Part shown: positions 28,040-37,239 of the stretch, piece after piece
Position numbering within the stretch: the stretch's first letter is position 1
Layout: each line of letters begins with the position of its first letter
Assembly: GCA_023957155.1 (NCBI GenBank)
Contig: JAMLHK010000012.1
Span: 1 to 64,000 of the forward strand
Direction of reading: 5' to 3'
Length of the DNA stretch: 64,000 bases
DNA from: Chitinophagaceae bacterium
GTDB taxonomy: Bacteria > Bacteroidota > Bacteroidia > Chitinophagales > Chitinophagaceae
Position numbers and translations under genes: made by a program
The notes under the pieces: model-generated
What the model saw: the letters and a program-made list of their open reading frames with translations, nothing else
Database searches by the model: none
Told to the model about the DNA's origin: nothing

Positions 28040-28387
28040 ATGGCGATTAAAATAACTGAAGAATGTATCAACTGTGGCGCCTGTGAGCCTGAATGTCCCA
28101 ATAATGCTATTTATGAGGGCGGGGTAGAATGGGCAATAGCAGATGGTACTACCGTAAAAGGAACATATACGATGATGGATGGCAGCGTTATGAATGTTAG
28201 TCAGCGTAATGCGCCGGTAAGCGTGGATGTTTATTATATTGTTCCGGATAAATGCACCGAATGTCAGGGATTTCACGAAGAACCCCAGTGTGCTTCGGTA
28301 TGTCCTGTTGACTGTTGTATTCCTGATGAAATGTATCAGGAAACCGTTGAATCGTTGCTGTCAAAGAAGGACAGGCTGCACATATAA
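28040..28387 (+). CDS. Dicluster 4Fe-4S ferredoxin
   Basis: 115 residues with two cysteine clusters. The first is C9, C12, C15, C19 (CINCGACEPEC). The second is C72, C75, C84, C88 (CTECQ...CASVC), with eight residues between the second and third cysteines, and two extra cysteines at 92-93. This matches the YfhL/Alvin-type 2[4Fe-4S] ferredoxins with an enlarged second motif and a C-terminal extension. Residues 30-60 form an inserted loop. It would carry electrons at low potential, perhaps for a partner oxidoreductase; the divergent acyl-CoA reductase is the obvious neighbour, but direct pairing is inference. Confidence 0.93.
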   Translation: MAIKITEECINCGACEPECPNNAIYEGGVEWAIADGTTVKGTYTMMDGSVMNVSQRNAPVSVDVYYIVPDKCTECQGFHEEPQCASVCPVDCCIPDEMYQETVESLLSKKDRLHI

Positions 28388-28488
28388 ATCTGCCTGTATT
28401 TTAGTAAGCAGCGCTTTTGATCAGCGTACATTCTGAAAATTAATGATGCTTTGCATCATATCACAGACGGGTGATATTTCCCGTTTCG

Positions 28489-28524
28489 GGGTGAAGACAT
28501 GAAAGTGGATCTTCACCCTTTTTT
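28489..28524 (+). terminator. Rho-independent terminator after the ferredoxin gene
   Basis: An 8-bp stem GGGTGAAG (28489-28496) with CTTCACCC (28511-28518), a 14-base loop and a run of six T (28519-28524). Confidence 0.85.
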
Positions 28525-28638
28525 AATGGAGTATAGTGAAATGAGCCGGCTTCTTTATTGCGATTTGATATTCTCTGTTGAATATTTCCTGATTGATATC
28601 AAAAATCGTTTTCTTTGCAGGCAAATCGGCTGAAATAT

Positions 28639-29631
28639 ATGAAACCCAATATTGCTTTTGTTACCGGGGGGTATTCAACTGAATCGGTGATTTCTTACAA
28701 AAGCGCCGTCACCATTGAAAAAAATATTGACCGGGATAAGTATAATGTATATACTATAGATATTACTCCCGGTGGATGGTTTTGCCGGGTAAACGACCAG
28801 GAGATACCCGTAGATAAAAGCGATTTTACGGTAAAGATAAACGGGACAATTGTAAAATTTGATGCTGTCCTTATTGGTATACATGGCACACCGGGAGAGG
28901 ATGGTAAGCTCCAGGGATATTTTGATCTGCTGAATTTGCCCTATACTTCCTGTGATGCAGCTACTTCGGCGCTTACGTTTAATAAACGGTATACTGTGGC
29001 AGTAGCCGCTTTTGCCGGTATCAGCGTAGCCCGGTCCATACATCTTTTTAAAGAGAATCCCCTGACGCCGGAAGCCATATTAAAAGAACTTAGTTTGCCG
29101 GTATTTGTTAAGCCTAACAACGGAGGTTCCAGTATTGGCATGAGTAAAGTGAATGTGCCGGGGGAACTGTCCATAGCTTTAGACAAGGCTTTTAAAGAAG
29201 ATGATCAGGTATTGGTGGAAGAGTTCATAAAAGGACGGGAATTTACGGTAGGTGTATTTAAAACCCGCGGAGAGGTGATCGTGCTTCCGATCACTGAGGT
29301 TATAGCCAATAAGGAATTTTTTGATTATGAAGCGAAATATACCACGGGTATTGCAACTGAGGTTACGCCTGCTGAAATTCCGGATGCCATAGCCGGGAGG
29401 ATCAAGCAGGATGCAGGAAAAATATACAAACTGTTCAATTGCCGGGGTGTGGTAAGAATGGATTTTATTTATAATGAAGGCAACGGATCGCCCTATTTGC
29501 TTGAAATCAATACGGTTCCGGGCCAGAGTGAATTCAGTATCGTTCCGCAGCAGGTAAGAGCATTTAACTGGACCTTAAAATCATTATACTCGGCATTGAT
29601 TGAAGAAGCTTTGTTATCCGCTAAAAAATGA
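28639..29631 (+). CDS. ddl: D-alanine--D-alanine ligase
   Basis: 330 residues from the ATG at 28639; a TTG 24 bases upstream is in frame but less likely. The ATP-grasp fold shows the usual markers: GIHGTPGEDGKLQG near 77-90, PVFVKPNNGGSSIGMSKV near 152-170, EEFIKGREFTVGV near 193-205, and the metal site in RMDFIYNEG and LEINTVPGQSE near 272-303. Ddl joins two D-alanines for the peptidoglycan stem. It heads a tight unit with a PASTA protein (7-base gap) and a rhodanese-like protein. Confidence 0.97.
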   Translation: MKPNIAFVTGGYSTESVISYKSAVTIEKNIDRDKYNVYTIDITPGGWFCRVNDQEIPVDKSDFTVKINGTIVKFDAVLIGIHGTPGEDGKLQGYFDLLNLPYTSCDAATSALTFNKRYTVAVAAFAGISVARSIHLFKENPLTPEAILKELSLPVFVKPNNGGSSIGMSKVNVPGELSIALDKAFKEDDQVLVEEFIKGREFTVGVFKTRGEVIVLPITEVIANKEFFDYEAKYTTGIATEVTPAEIPDAIAGRIKQDAGKIYKLFNCRGVVRMDFIYNEGNGSPYLLEINTVPGQSEFSIVPQQVRAFNWTLKSLYSALIEEALLSAKK

Positions 29632-29638
29632 ATAGGAT

Positions 29639-30478
29639 ATGTTTAAAATAATAACTCAACGTCCATGGTGGGTAAATGTGCTGGCAGCCCTGGGTATCCT
29701 TTTCCTGCTTATTATTCTTTTTTTTCAATCGTTGAAATTTTTTACCCATCATGGTACTTACCTTAAAGTGCCGGACGTGGGGAATAAAAATATTAAGGAA
29801 GCTACCGATTTGCTGAATAACCTCGGATTTGAGGTGTGGATACAGGATTCTGTTTACTATGATACGATTGCACCGCTGGCTATAGTAAAACAATTTCCGG
29901 AGCCGGATGCATCAGTGAAAGTAAACCGTATTGTGTATTTGACCGTAAATCGTGCGATTCCTCCCGAAATAGAAATGCCCAACCTGGTGGGAATGAGTTT
30001 CAGGAATGCAGAGCTTGAATTAAAAGCAAGGGGCTTGAAGCTGGGAGACATTTCTTATAAGCCTGATATTGCTAAAAATGCAGTTTTAGAGCAACTGACG
30101 GGTAATCAATCCATAAAATCCGGTACCAGGATTACGATGGGGTCTACTATAGCCCTGGTTTTGGGAGCGGGATTAGGAAGTGTTGAAATGTCGGTTCCGG
30201 ACCTTTTTGGCATGAATTATGAGGAAGCCGTAACCTTGCTGGAAGCTAACGGGATTATGCTGGGAAGCGTGGTACCCGATGGGTCGGTCAACGATAAGAA
30301 TGCCTCTTTTATATTCAGGCAGCAGCCTGATCGGTACAGTGAAGGTGGTGGTATTAATCACATACGGAGAGGGCAGATGATGGATATCTGGATAACATCC
30401 GACAAGCCTGTCAGAAAAATAATGGATAGTACAAAAGTTCTTGTACCCAACGCAGGAGTTTCTCAAAACGAATATTAA
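29639..30478 (+). CDS. Membrane-anchored PASTA-domain protein
   Basis: 279 residues: a short cytoplasmic start, one transmembrane helix at about 11-32, then PASTA repeats at about 40-105 (YLKVPDVGNKNIKEA), 112-175 (EMPNLVGMSFRNAEL) and 183-260 (SVPDLFGMNYEEAV). PASTA domains bind peptidoglycan fragments and occur on penicillin-binding proteins and kinases; here no catalytic domain is attached. The gene follows ddl after 7 bases, which supports a role in cell-wall synthesis or sensing. Confidence 0.9.
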   Translation: MFKIITQRPWWVNVLAALGILFLLIILFFQSLKFFTHHGTYLKVPDVGNKNIKEATDLLNNLGFEVWIQDSVYYDTIAPLAIVKQFPEPDASVKVNRIVYLTVNRAIPPEIEMPNLVGMSFRNAELELKARGLKLGDISYKPDIAKNAVLEQLTGNQSIKSGTRITMGSTIALVLGAGLGSVEMSVPDLFGMNYEEAVTLLEANGIMLGSVVPDGSVNDKNASFIFRQQPDRYSEGGGINHIRRGQMMDIWITSDKPVRKIMDSTKVLVPNAGVSQNEY

Positions 30479-30500
30479 CATATAGTGTAAATCAAAGGAA

Positions 30501-30806
30501 ATGCAACTCATTACAGTAGAAGAATTAAAAGCAAGGATAGATTCGGGTGAAAAACTACACCTGGTGGATGTCCGGGAACCCCAGGAAAATGCAGAGTTCA
30601 ATATTGGCGGAATACTCTTACCGGTTGGTTATATTAAAAATATGCAGATTGAAGAGATTGAAGACCTGAAAGATAAAGAAGTGATATGCTACTGCCGTAG
30701 CGGTAACCGGAGCGGACAGGCCTGCCAGGTACTGGATTCACTGGGCTTCACGAATACCTGGAATCTTGTGGGGGGAATGCTGGAGTGGCAGAAAAAGTGG
30801 GGTTAA
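30501..30806 (+). CDS. Single-domain rhodanese-like protein
   Basis: 101 residues, one rhodanese domain with active-site loop C65-RSGNRS, preceded by the DVREPQE motif. Such proteins carry persulfide sulfur or act as small thiol enzymes in the cytoplasm. It lies 22 bases after the PASTA gene and probably shares the ddl transcript. The six-residue loop fits sulfurtransferases of the GlpE/PspE type. Confidence 0.92.
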   Translation: MQLITVEELKARIDSGEKLHLVDVREPQENAEFNIGGILLPVGYIKNMQIEEIEDLKDKEVICYCRSGNRSGQACQVLDSLGFTNTWNLVGGMLEWQKKWG

Positions 30807-31369
30807 CTCAGATGGTCTGTTAAATGCTTCGTGCAGAAAAGACCGGCAAAGCGATTGTACTGCAATGGCGGTTTTTGCCCGGTTTCAAGCTGTCGCAGAA
30901 AGAAAAGAGTTAATAACAGGGTGGTAACCATCACCTTGTCTTTGCCGGAATGTTATTTCGGAAGAGGAAAGTTGTACTTCTATAATAATATAATATATTC
31001 ATTCTAATGTCATTCTTAATGGGTTGTGTTTTTGTCTGAAATAGGAGGTATAGATTATATAATTGATAAAAGATAAATAGAGAAGAAACAGTTTTAAATG
31101 TCCATTTTTTTTTTAACCTTTGCAACGTATTGTTACTTTTTTCTCTCTTTAACATACAACTCCCAATTTCCTATTACCGGAATCTTTATTCCAGGTTCAA
31201 TGAAATGTACATCTTCCAGTATCGTTAATGTTTTACCAAAAGCATTTACCTGTTAATAAAATCCATTACAGGCATTTAGTTTAAGTTCTATACTCTTTAA
31301 TTAATTCCAGTATCGTATTTAAAACCAGGAAATCATTTTGTTATCCGAAGTCTAATACTGTACTGAAGT
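30807..31369. other. AT-rich intergenic region
   Basis: 563 bases with no convincing gene on either strand. It is markedly AT-rich and has a run of ten T at 31105-31114. It could hold the leader and promoter of the nucleotide-sugar dehydratase gene, but I see no clear TAnnTTTG box and no strong hairpin. Confidence 0.5.
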
Positions 31370-33397
31370 ATGAAAATTTTTTACGACAAACCTTTTACAG
31401 TTCCGCGTTGGATCATCTTAGTTGCTGATACGATTATCGTAACAGCATCATTTGTGTTGTCTTATTTTATCCTGGAAAGATTTAACTTTTCAGATTTAGT
31501 GAGAGGGCATTTTTTTATTCATGCGGGATTATTCAGCATATTATCGCTTGCTGTATTTTATTTTATGCGTATTTATACGGGGCTGATCCGTTATTCTAAT
31601 AGTAAGGATATGTTCAGGATATTTTCAGCGATCCTGATGGTTACATTGCTTTATCCTTTTGTTTCGCAAGGGATTGCCGGAAAGCTATACCATATTCCTT
31701 CACTTAATATGTCTACCCTGCTGATACTCAACTTTTTTATCAGCTCATCTTTACTGATTTTATTCCGGACTTCTATCAAAGAAGTCTATATGCTGGCAAA
31801 AGGGTATGCGATGACGGATGTGAAGCGGGTGCTGATTTACGGGTCGGATAATAACGCTATTCTTGTAAAGCAGGCTATTGAGGCAGACGGCGACCATAAG
31901 GTTCTGGTGACCGGCTTTGTTCAGTCCGGTGGAAAGATGATTAACAGCTCCATTGAGCAGAAAAAAGTATATCACACAAGGGAATTGCCTGAGTTGCATA
32001 AGAAATTTACGATAGATAAGCTTATCCTTCCCAATGGGCATTCAGGTAAGCCGGAATTCAAAGCTATTATTGATTGCTGCCTGAATTTAGGAATTAAAAT
32101 TCAGACGGTTCCCCCGTCAGAGCAGTGGGTAAGCGGTAAGCTCAGGCTGGGCCAGATACAGGATCTTAAAATTGAAGACCTGCTTCCGCGTAAGCCTATT
32201 CAGATTAATAATGAGATGGTATCTGACGAGATATTTGGCAAAAGAGTGTTGATTACCGGTGCGGCAGGTTCTATCGGTTCCGAAATTGTAAGGCAGGTTT
32301 TATCTTATCATCCCGAGATGGTTGTATTATGTGACCAGGCAGAATCACCACTCCATGAGATACAGCTGGAATTAGAAGAAAAATATCCTTCTGCAAAAAT
32401 AAAAACGTTTATTGCCAGCATAAGGAATTTGAGAAGAATGCTGATCCCGTTCAAGGAATATCGTCCTCAGATCGTGTTCCATGCTGCTGCATATAAGCAC
32501 GTTCCTATGATGGAAAAACACCCGGAAGAAGCAATTCTTACCAATGTTATGGGAACCCGGAATATGGCTGATCTGTCGGTTTGCTTCGGCGTAGAGAAGT
32601 TTATAATGATCTCTACTGATAAAGCCGTAAATCCTACCAATATAATGGGGGCATCCAAGCGCATTGCGGAAACGTATGTACAGTCACTGAATCATGCTTC
32701 GAATAATCCGCCTGCCGCTGAATTTTTATCCCGTCTTATTCAGGATGATGATGATGAATCATTGACGGTTACGGCAAATGTTAAAACAAAGTTCATTACT
32801 ACCCGTTTCGGGAATGTACTGGGGTCAAATGGTTCGGTGATTCCGCGTTTTCGTGCCCAGATACAGCATGGCGGTCCGGTAACCGTTACTCACCCGGAGA
32901 TCACCCGCTACTTTATGACCATTCCAGAAGCGGTACAACTGGTTTTAGAGGCAGCTACTATGGGACATGGAGGGGAGATCTTTGTTTTTGATATGGGTGA
33001 GCCGGTAAAAATTGCCGATCTTGCGGCCAATATGATAAGGCTGTCAGGGCTGATCCCGGATAAGGACATCAATATTGTATATACAGGTCTGCGCCCGGGA
33101 GAAAAATTATATGAAGAGTTATTGAACGAAAAGGAAAAGACACTCCCTACCCATCATGAAAAGATAAAAATTGCAAAGGTGGTGTCCCGGTCTTACAAAG
33201 AAGTGCTTGATGATATTGAGAGTTTAACCGACTTATGTAAGCAGGGAGATAACTTTAAGCTGGTAGGAAGAATGAAAGTTATGATTCCGGAGTTTATCAG
33301 TAACAATTCTGAATTCTCTAAACTGGACGAAGTAAAGGCAAAGAGGAAGAAGGTATTGTTTATACCAGCCTTTACGGATGACGCGAAAATTAAATAA
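31370..33397 (+). CDS. Nucleotide-sugar 4,6-dehydratase, CapD/FlaA1/PglF-like
   Basis: 675 residues. About four transmembrane helices at the N-terminus (roughly 12-140) are followed by a CoA-binding-like Rossmann region (about 150-260) and an SDR domain with TGAAGSIGSEIV near 295-306 and STDKAVNPTNIMGASKR near 415-430, where methionine replaces the usual SDR tyrosine as in PglF/WbpM-type enzymes. They make UDP-4-keto-6-deoxy sugars from UDP-GlcNAc for surface polysaccharides or glycoproteins. The gene stands alone, with a terminator right after it, and not in a polysaccharide cluster. Confidence 0.92.
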   Translation: MKIFYDKPFTVPRWIILVADTIIVTASFVLSYFILERFNFSDLVRGHFFIHAGLFSILSLAVFYFMRIYTGLIRYSNSKDMFRIFSAILMVTLLYPFVSQGIAGKLYHIPSLNMSTLLILNFFISSSLLILFRTSIKEVYMLAKGYAMTDVKRVLIYGSDNNAILVKQAIEADGDHKVLVTGFVQSGGKMINSSIEQKKVYHTRELPELHKKFTIDKLILPNGHSGKPEFKAIIDCCLNLGIKIQTVPPSEQWVSGKLRLGQIQDLKIEDLLPRKPIQINNEMVSDEIFGKRVLITGAAGSIGSEIVRQVLSYHPEMVVLCDQAESPLHEIQLELEEKYPSAKIKTFIASIRNLRRMLIPFKEYRPQIVFHAAAYKHVPMMEKHPEEAILTNVMGTRNMADLSVCFGVEKFIMISTDKAVNPTNIMGASKRIAETYVQSLNHASNNPPAAEFLSRLIQDDDDESLTVTANVKTKFITTRFGNVLGSNGSVIPRFRAQIQHGGPVTVTHPEITRYFMTIPEAVQLVLEAATMGHGGEIFVFDMGEPVKIADLAANMIRLSGLIPDKDINIVYTGLRPGEKLYEELLNEKEKTLPTHHEKIKIAKVVSRSYKEVLDDIESLTDLCKQGDNFKLVGRMKVMIPEFISNNSEFSKLDEVKAKRKKVLFIPAFTDDAKIK

Positions 33398-33420
33398 TCA
33401 GAAATAGTGAGATGTTGGAA

Positions 33421-33455
33421 GGGAGCATATCTAAATATTGATATGCTCCTTTTTT
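33421..33455 (+). terminator. Rho-independent terminator after the dehydratase gene
   Basis: A perfect 10-bp stem (33422-33431 with 33440-33449), an 8-base loop and six T at 33450-33455. Confidence 0.88.
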
Positions 33456-33799
33456 AACCTGTTTCCCTACCGTTCCCATTGTAAAATTACAGCTGACAAA
33501 AGAAGAGAGCCGTTGGTACCTAACCTATGCAGAAGTAGGAAAAACAGATGGGTATCGGCATTTAAGAACAGGAATGGCTCTTACCTGCCCCGATACCTGT
33601 TGCTGCTGAATAAATAACAGATGGTTTTCAAAATGATCTGTTTTGTGTTGCTTGCCTTCACCTGTTTTTGTGATCTTTAGCTTTTGACTGATTAATAAGG
33701 TTATTTTAACTATATATATGTTAGCCATTTTGATAACTTGCAGGCGGGCGGATATGCTACCGGCACCTGCATAATGATTGTTCAACATTTTTTGATATT
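33456..33799. other. Intergenic region before the surface-protein gene
   Basis: 344 bases without a supported gene. A 7-bp hairpin (AACAGAT/ATCTGTT) lies near 33617-33645. The rest is AT-rich leader sequence; no clear promoter box was found. Confidence 0.4.
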
Positions 33800-36241
33800 A
33801 TGGCAAGGTCGAGACTTATTATTATTTCCTGCTTGCTGCTATTAAGTATCTCTCAGGCCTCTGGTCAGGATCAGTCCTGCCCGTTTAATATCAATTTTTC
33901 TGCAGGAGACCTTTCTGCCTGGTCTGCACAAACAGGTTTGGTAGGCGGCGGTACACTGAAATATCCTGCGCCTAATACCGGTGCATCAGTAATACCTGAA
34001 CATAATCTTTCCACTACCGGTATACAGGTGATCACTTCGCCCGGCACGGATAAGTATGGCGGTTTTTCCACTATTCCCACCATCAACGGGTATGCATATA
34101 ATTATTCCATCAAATTAGGGTCAGATGCAACTTCCTGGGATCTTCGCTCCGTTCAGCGCAATCCGGGAGGATTTGTACGATCTGTTACCTATGTAGTTAA
34201 TGTTCCGGCAGGTCCTTCTTCTGTTCCTTATACCATGACGTATGCCTATGCTCTGATCTTGGAAAATGGCACGCACAATTCTGACCAGCAGCCCGTATTT
34301 ACAGCTACGGTAACGGGACCCAACGGTATCATTACCTGTGCTTCTCCTTCTTATTATCTTCCTACGTTTAACAATGCTAACAGCGGAGGTAGTCAAACGC
34401 CTACGGGGGCAACGCTGGATTCTGCTACGGCAATAGCAAACGGGTTTTCACTGAGCCCTACCTTGTTCCTCTCACACACCGGTCAGAACAACAATAGCGG
34501 AACGTGGCTTCAGGATGTATGGACAAAACCATGGACCGAAGTAACTTTTGATTTGTCGGCATACCGGGGGCAACAGGTAACGCTTACCTTTGAGGCCAGC
34601 AATTGTACTCCGGGGGCACATTTTGCGTATGCCTATATAGCGCTGCGTAATGATTGTGGCGGGCTTAAAATATCCGGGTACCGGGATGCCTGCAGTAATA
34701 CCCGTACCGTCTATTCCATTCCTGCATTAGCTAACAGTACATACACCTGGACGGTTCCTCCGGGATGGACAATAGTGTCAGGTACGGGTACCAATATTAT
34801 TACCGTGATCCCCGGTACTTCCGGGGGCGTTATTACCGCGCGGGGAGTGAATGACTGTGCCGACCTCCGGGATGCGATTACGGTAACTGCATCGCCCCCA
34901 ACCGTAGCGGGTAGTCTTAGCGGGGATAATACGGTTTGCGCAGGTATTAACAGTACAGGATTACTACTCAGTGGTGAAAGAGGGAATATACTTAAGTGGG
35001 TGTCTTCAACAGATGGCATTAACTGGTCGGATATTGGCAATACAACCCACCAGTATACCGCCAGGGATCTTGGTACGACTACCCGGTACCGGGCTGTGGT
35101 ACAAAATGGAAGTGGTTGCAGTATAGACACCAGTAATGCTGCCATCGTAACGGTAAATCCCCGAAGTGGGGGAGGAGTACTGAGCCCGGATGATTTCTAT
35201 GTTTGTACGGTACAGACACAATATGGACTTATTACATTAGATGGTAGCATAGGCCAGGTTCAAAACTGGCAATACTCTTATGATAATACCAATTGGAACA
35301 ATTTTTCCCCGGCAAATACCGGCACGCAGTACGATGCAAATGCGATCAGCCAGACTACGTATTACCGAACAATAGTGAAGAGTGGCGTATGTCCTGCCGA
35401 TACGAGTACCATAGCTAAGGCACAGTTTGTAAATGTTCCGTTTCCCGCAGCCACTGTTACTCCTCCTACGGCTTCTATATGCTATGGTACCAGTACGCCG
35501 GTGAATGTTACCATTACCTCCGGTACTGATTATTCCTGGAACAATACAGGTACACTCACTGGTATTGGTAATGGTGTTGTTTCCTCGTTGCCTTATGCTT
35601 TTACCGCTACGGCTGCGCCGCTGCAAAGCACGGATTATGTACTGACTGTTACCAATGCGGGCTGTCCGAATGCATTGCGGGATACATTCCGGGTTTCGGT
35701 TACTCAGCCCATCATTGTATTTGCCGGTAATGATACCTCCATTGTAGCTGCCCAGCCGCTACAGCTTAATGCTATCGTTAATGACCCTTTAGCCGATCAA
35801 TATACCTGGACACCTCCTGTCGGGTTAAACTATACAGATATTGCCGATCCCGTTGCCGGCTTATCGGCTATGGCAGGCAGAACCATTACCTATACCGTGA
35901 AAGCCTCCACGGCGGAAGGCTGTTTCGGGCAGGATGATATTAAAGTGACGGTATTCACAACATTACCGGATATTTTTGTTCCGTCGGCTTTTACTCCCAA
36001 TAGCGACAAACTCAATGATATCCTGCGCCCCATTAGTGTAGGTATTTCCCAATTCAACTATTTCCGTATTTATAACCGGTGGGGGCAATTGGTATTTAGC
36101 TCTAACGATCCGCGAAAAGGATGGGACGGAACCATCAATGGACAGATACAATCCACTGCCACCTATGTATATGTTGCGCAGGGGATAGATTATACCGGGA
36201 AGGTGATCACCAAAAAGGGAAGTGTTACGTTAATCCGATAA
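33800..36241 (+). CDS. Surface protein with T9SS type B (gliding-motility) C-terminal domain
   Basis: 813 residues with a signal peptide (about 1-22, ASG/Q). The N-terminal part (about 25-295) resembles a carbohydrate-binding or adhesion beta-sandwich; the middle holds Ig-like/PKD-like repeats with paired cysteines. The last ~85 residues are a gliding-motility-associated C-terminal domain: FVPSAFTPNSDKLND, YFRIYNRWGQLVFSS, KGWDGT and a final TYVYV...KGSVTLIR. That domain is the export and surface-attachment signal of the type IX secretion system. It is therefore probably displayed on or released from the cell surface. The ligand is not known. Confidence 0.9.
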   Translation: MARSRLIIISCLLLLSISQASGQDQSCPFNINFSAGDLSAWSAQTGLVGGGTLKYPAPNTGASVIPEHNLSTTGIQVITSPGTDKYGGFSTIPTINGYAYNYSIKLGSDATSWDLRSVQRNPGGFVRSVTYVVNVPAGPSSVPYTMTYAYALILENGTHNSDQQPVFTATVTGPNGIITCASPSYYLPTFNNANSGGSQTPTGATLDSATAIANGFSLSPTLFLSHTGQNNNSGTWLQDVWTKPWTEVTFDLSAYRGQQVTLTFEASNCTPGAHFAYAYIALRNDCGGLKISGYRDACSNTRTVYSIPALANSTYTWTVPPGWTIVSGTGTNIITVIPGTSGGVITARGVNDCADLRDAITVTASPPTVAGSLSGDNTVCAGINSTGLLLSGERGNILKWVSSTDGINWSDIGNTTHQYTARDLGTTTRYRAVVQNGSGCSIDTSNAAIVTVNPRSGGGVLSPDDFYVCTVQTQYGLITLDGSIGQVQNWQYSYDNTNWNNFSPANTGTQYDANAISQTTYYRTIVKSGVCPADTSTIAKAQFVNVPFPAATVTPPTASICYGTSTPVNVTITSGTDYSWNNTGTLTGIGNGVVSSLPYAFTATAAPLQSTDYVLTVTNAGCPNALRDTFRVSVTQPIIVFAGNDTSIVAAQPLQLNAIVNDPLADQYTWTPPVGLNYTDIADPVAGLSAMAGRTITYTVKASTAEGCFGQDDIKVTVFTTLPDIFVPSAFTPNSDKLNDILRPISVGISQFNYFRIYNRWGQLVFSSNDPRKGWDGTINGQIQSTATYVYVAQGIDYTGKVITKKGSVTLIR

Positions 36242-36528
36242 ATAGCAAAGTAGCAGGATTTGAACCTTCCTGTTGCTACGTTGAAGTGTTTGCCTGCCGC
36301 AGAGTCGCCTGTCAACACACAAGCTATTCACGGGCAGACGCTGCGGGGAACCCTCACTCTGTTGAGAAGGAAGCAACAGCGTAGCTTGGATTTTTTTCGA
36401 TTTTTAAGTAGATTTGAGTATTAAGGCAGACCTAAAGGCATATAGCTAAACTTTCCTGTTAAATTTGATTGTTGAGGCAGTTGTTGAACTTTAGAATTAT
36501 AGGTCATACAAATAAATATATTATACTG

Positions 36529-36765
36529 ATGAAAACATTGACGCTGCAAATACCTGACAACCTGGATGAGCGGGAAACAAAAACCTTGCTGGCAGCTAAA
36601 TTGTATGAAAAGGGAGCATTGTCGCTGGGGCAGGCGGCAGAAATGGCGGGTTATTCCAAACGCACATTTATTGAATTATTGGCGGATTATGAAGTGTCTG
36701 TTTTTGACTATACAGAAGAAGAATTAGAAAAAGACCTGTCTGATGCCGGGAACTATCATATCTGA
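36529..36765 (+). CDS. UPF0175 family antitoxin
   Basis: 78 residues from the ATG at 36529. The sequence LQIPDNLDERE, then LYEKGALSLGQAAEMAGYSK and FIELLADYEVSVFDYTEEEL matches UPF0175 proteins, which have a ribbon/helix and HTH-like region and are typically paired with DUF3368 PIN toxins. Its end overlaps the toxin start by 23 bases, so translation is coupled. An upstream in-frame start at 36469 lacks family similarity. The partner toxin is damaged, so this antitoxin may now be an orphan. Confidence 0.85.
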   Translation: MKTLTLQIPDNLDERETKTLLAAKLYEKGALSLGQAAEMAGYSKRTFIELLADYEVSVFDYTEEELEKDLSDAGNYHI

Positions 36766-37191
36766 TACAAGTTGTATCATCCTGCTCGATAAGATCGGTG
36801 AGCTTGATATCCTCAGGAAACTATATGGGACAATCATTACAACTTCAGAAGTTGTGGAAGAATTTGGGCAGCCGCTCCCTTCCTGGTTTCAAATTAGGGG
36901 CAACCCAAAGATAAAAATTACCAGTTGCTGATCGAATCTTTGGTAGACAAGGGAGAAGCCAGTGCAATTTCGTTGGCACTGGAATCAGAAAATAGCCTGT
37001 TAATTATTGACGATCGCAAGGGAAGGAGGTTTGCCCGGCAACTCGGCTTATCAATTATCGGTACTATCGGAATTATCGTGGATGCAAAGTTGGCGGGCGT
37101 TATACCATCAGTTAGACCTTTGCTGACAAAAATTAAAACAACAAACTTCAGAATTACAGAAGAACTGGAACTGCTTATTTGTAATAGTTAA
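36743..37191 (+). pseudogene. PIN-domain toxin (DUF3368), frameshifted and IS-truncated
   Basis: The first frame (36743 to about 36900) reads IISDTSCIILLDKIGELD; the second (about 36901-37191) reads PKDKNYQLLIESLVDKGEAS and then LLIIDDRKGRRFA. Both match DUF3368 PIN RNases, with acidic residues D8, E/D of DKGEAS and DDRKGR as metal ligands. A single base seems lost in the GGGG run at 36897-36900. The C-terminus runs into the IS: the stop at 37189-37191 lies within the IS end. Joining 37179 to 38475 gives L-Q-K-S-G-E and a stop, a normal family ending. The toxin is probably inactive. Confidence 0.85.
37173..37179. repeat. Left target-site duplication (GCTTATT)
   Basis: Seven bases immediately outside the left IS end, repeated exactly at 38468-38474 outside the right end. 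Confidence 0.85.
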
Positions 37192-37205
37192 AACTTAATC
37201 TGACA
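37180..37205 (+). repeat. Left inverted repeat of the IS
   Basis: 26 bases; pairs with 38442-38467 with four mismatches, the outer TGTAAT and the inner ACTTAATCTGACA being exact. Confidence 0.88.
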
Positions 37206-37239
37206 ATTCTTAAATTAGTTAATTTAAAAACAGATTAAG

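Noticed and set aside
28443-28459. Small hairpin ATGATGC/GCATCAT after the ferredoxin gene
   Set aside because: No T run follows and the strong terminator is 30 bases further on; probably of no importance.
33525-33788. 87-codon open frame on the minus strand before the surface-protein gene
   Set aside because: No motif, no plausible start context, low-complexity residues; treated as chance.
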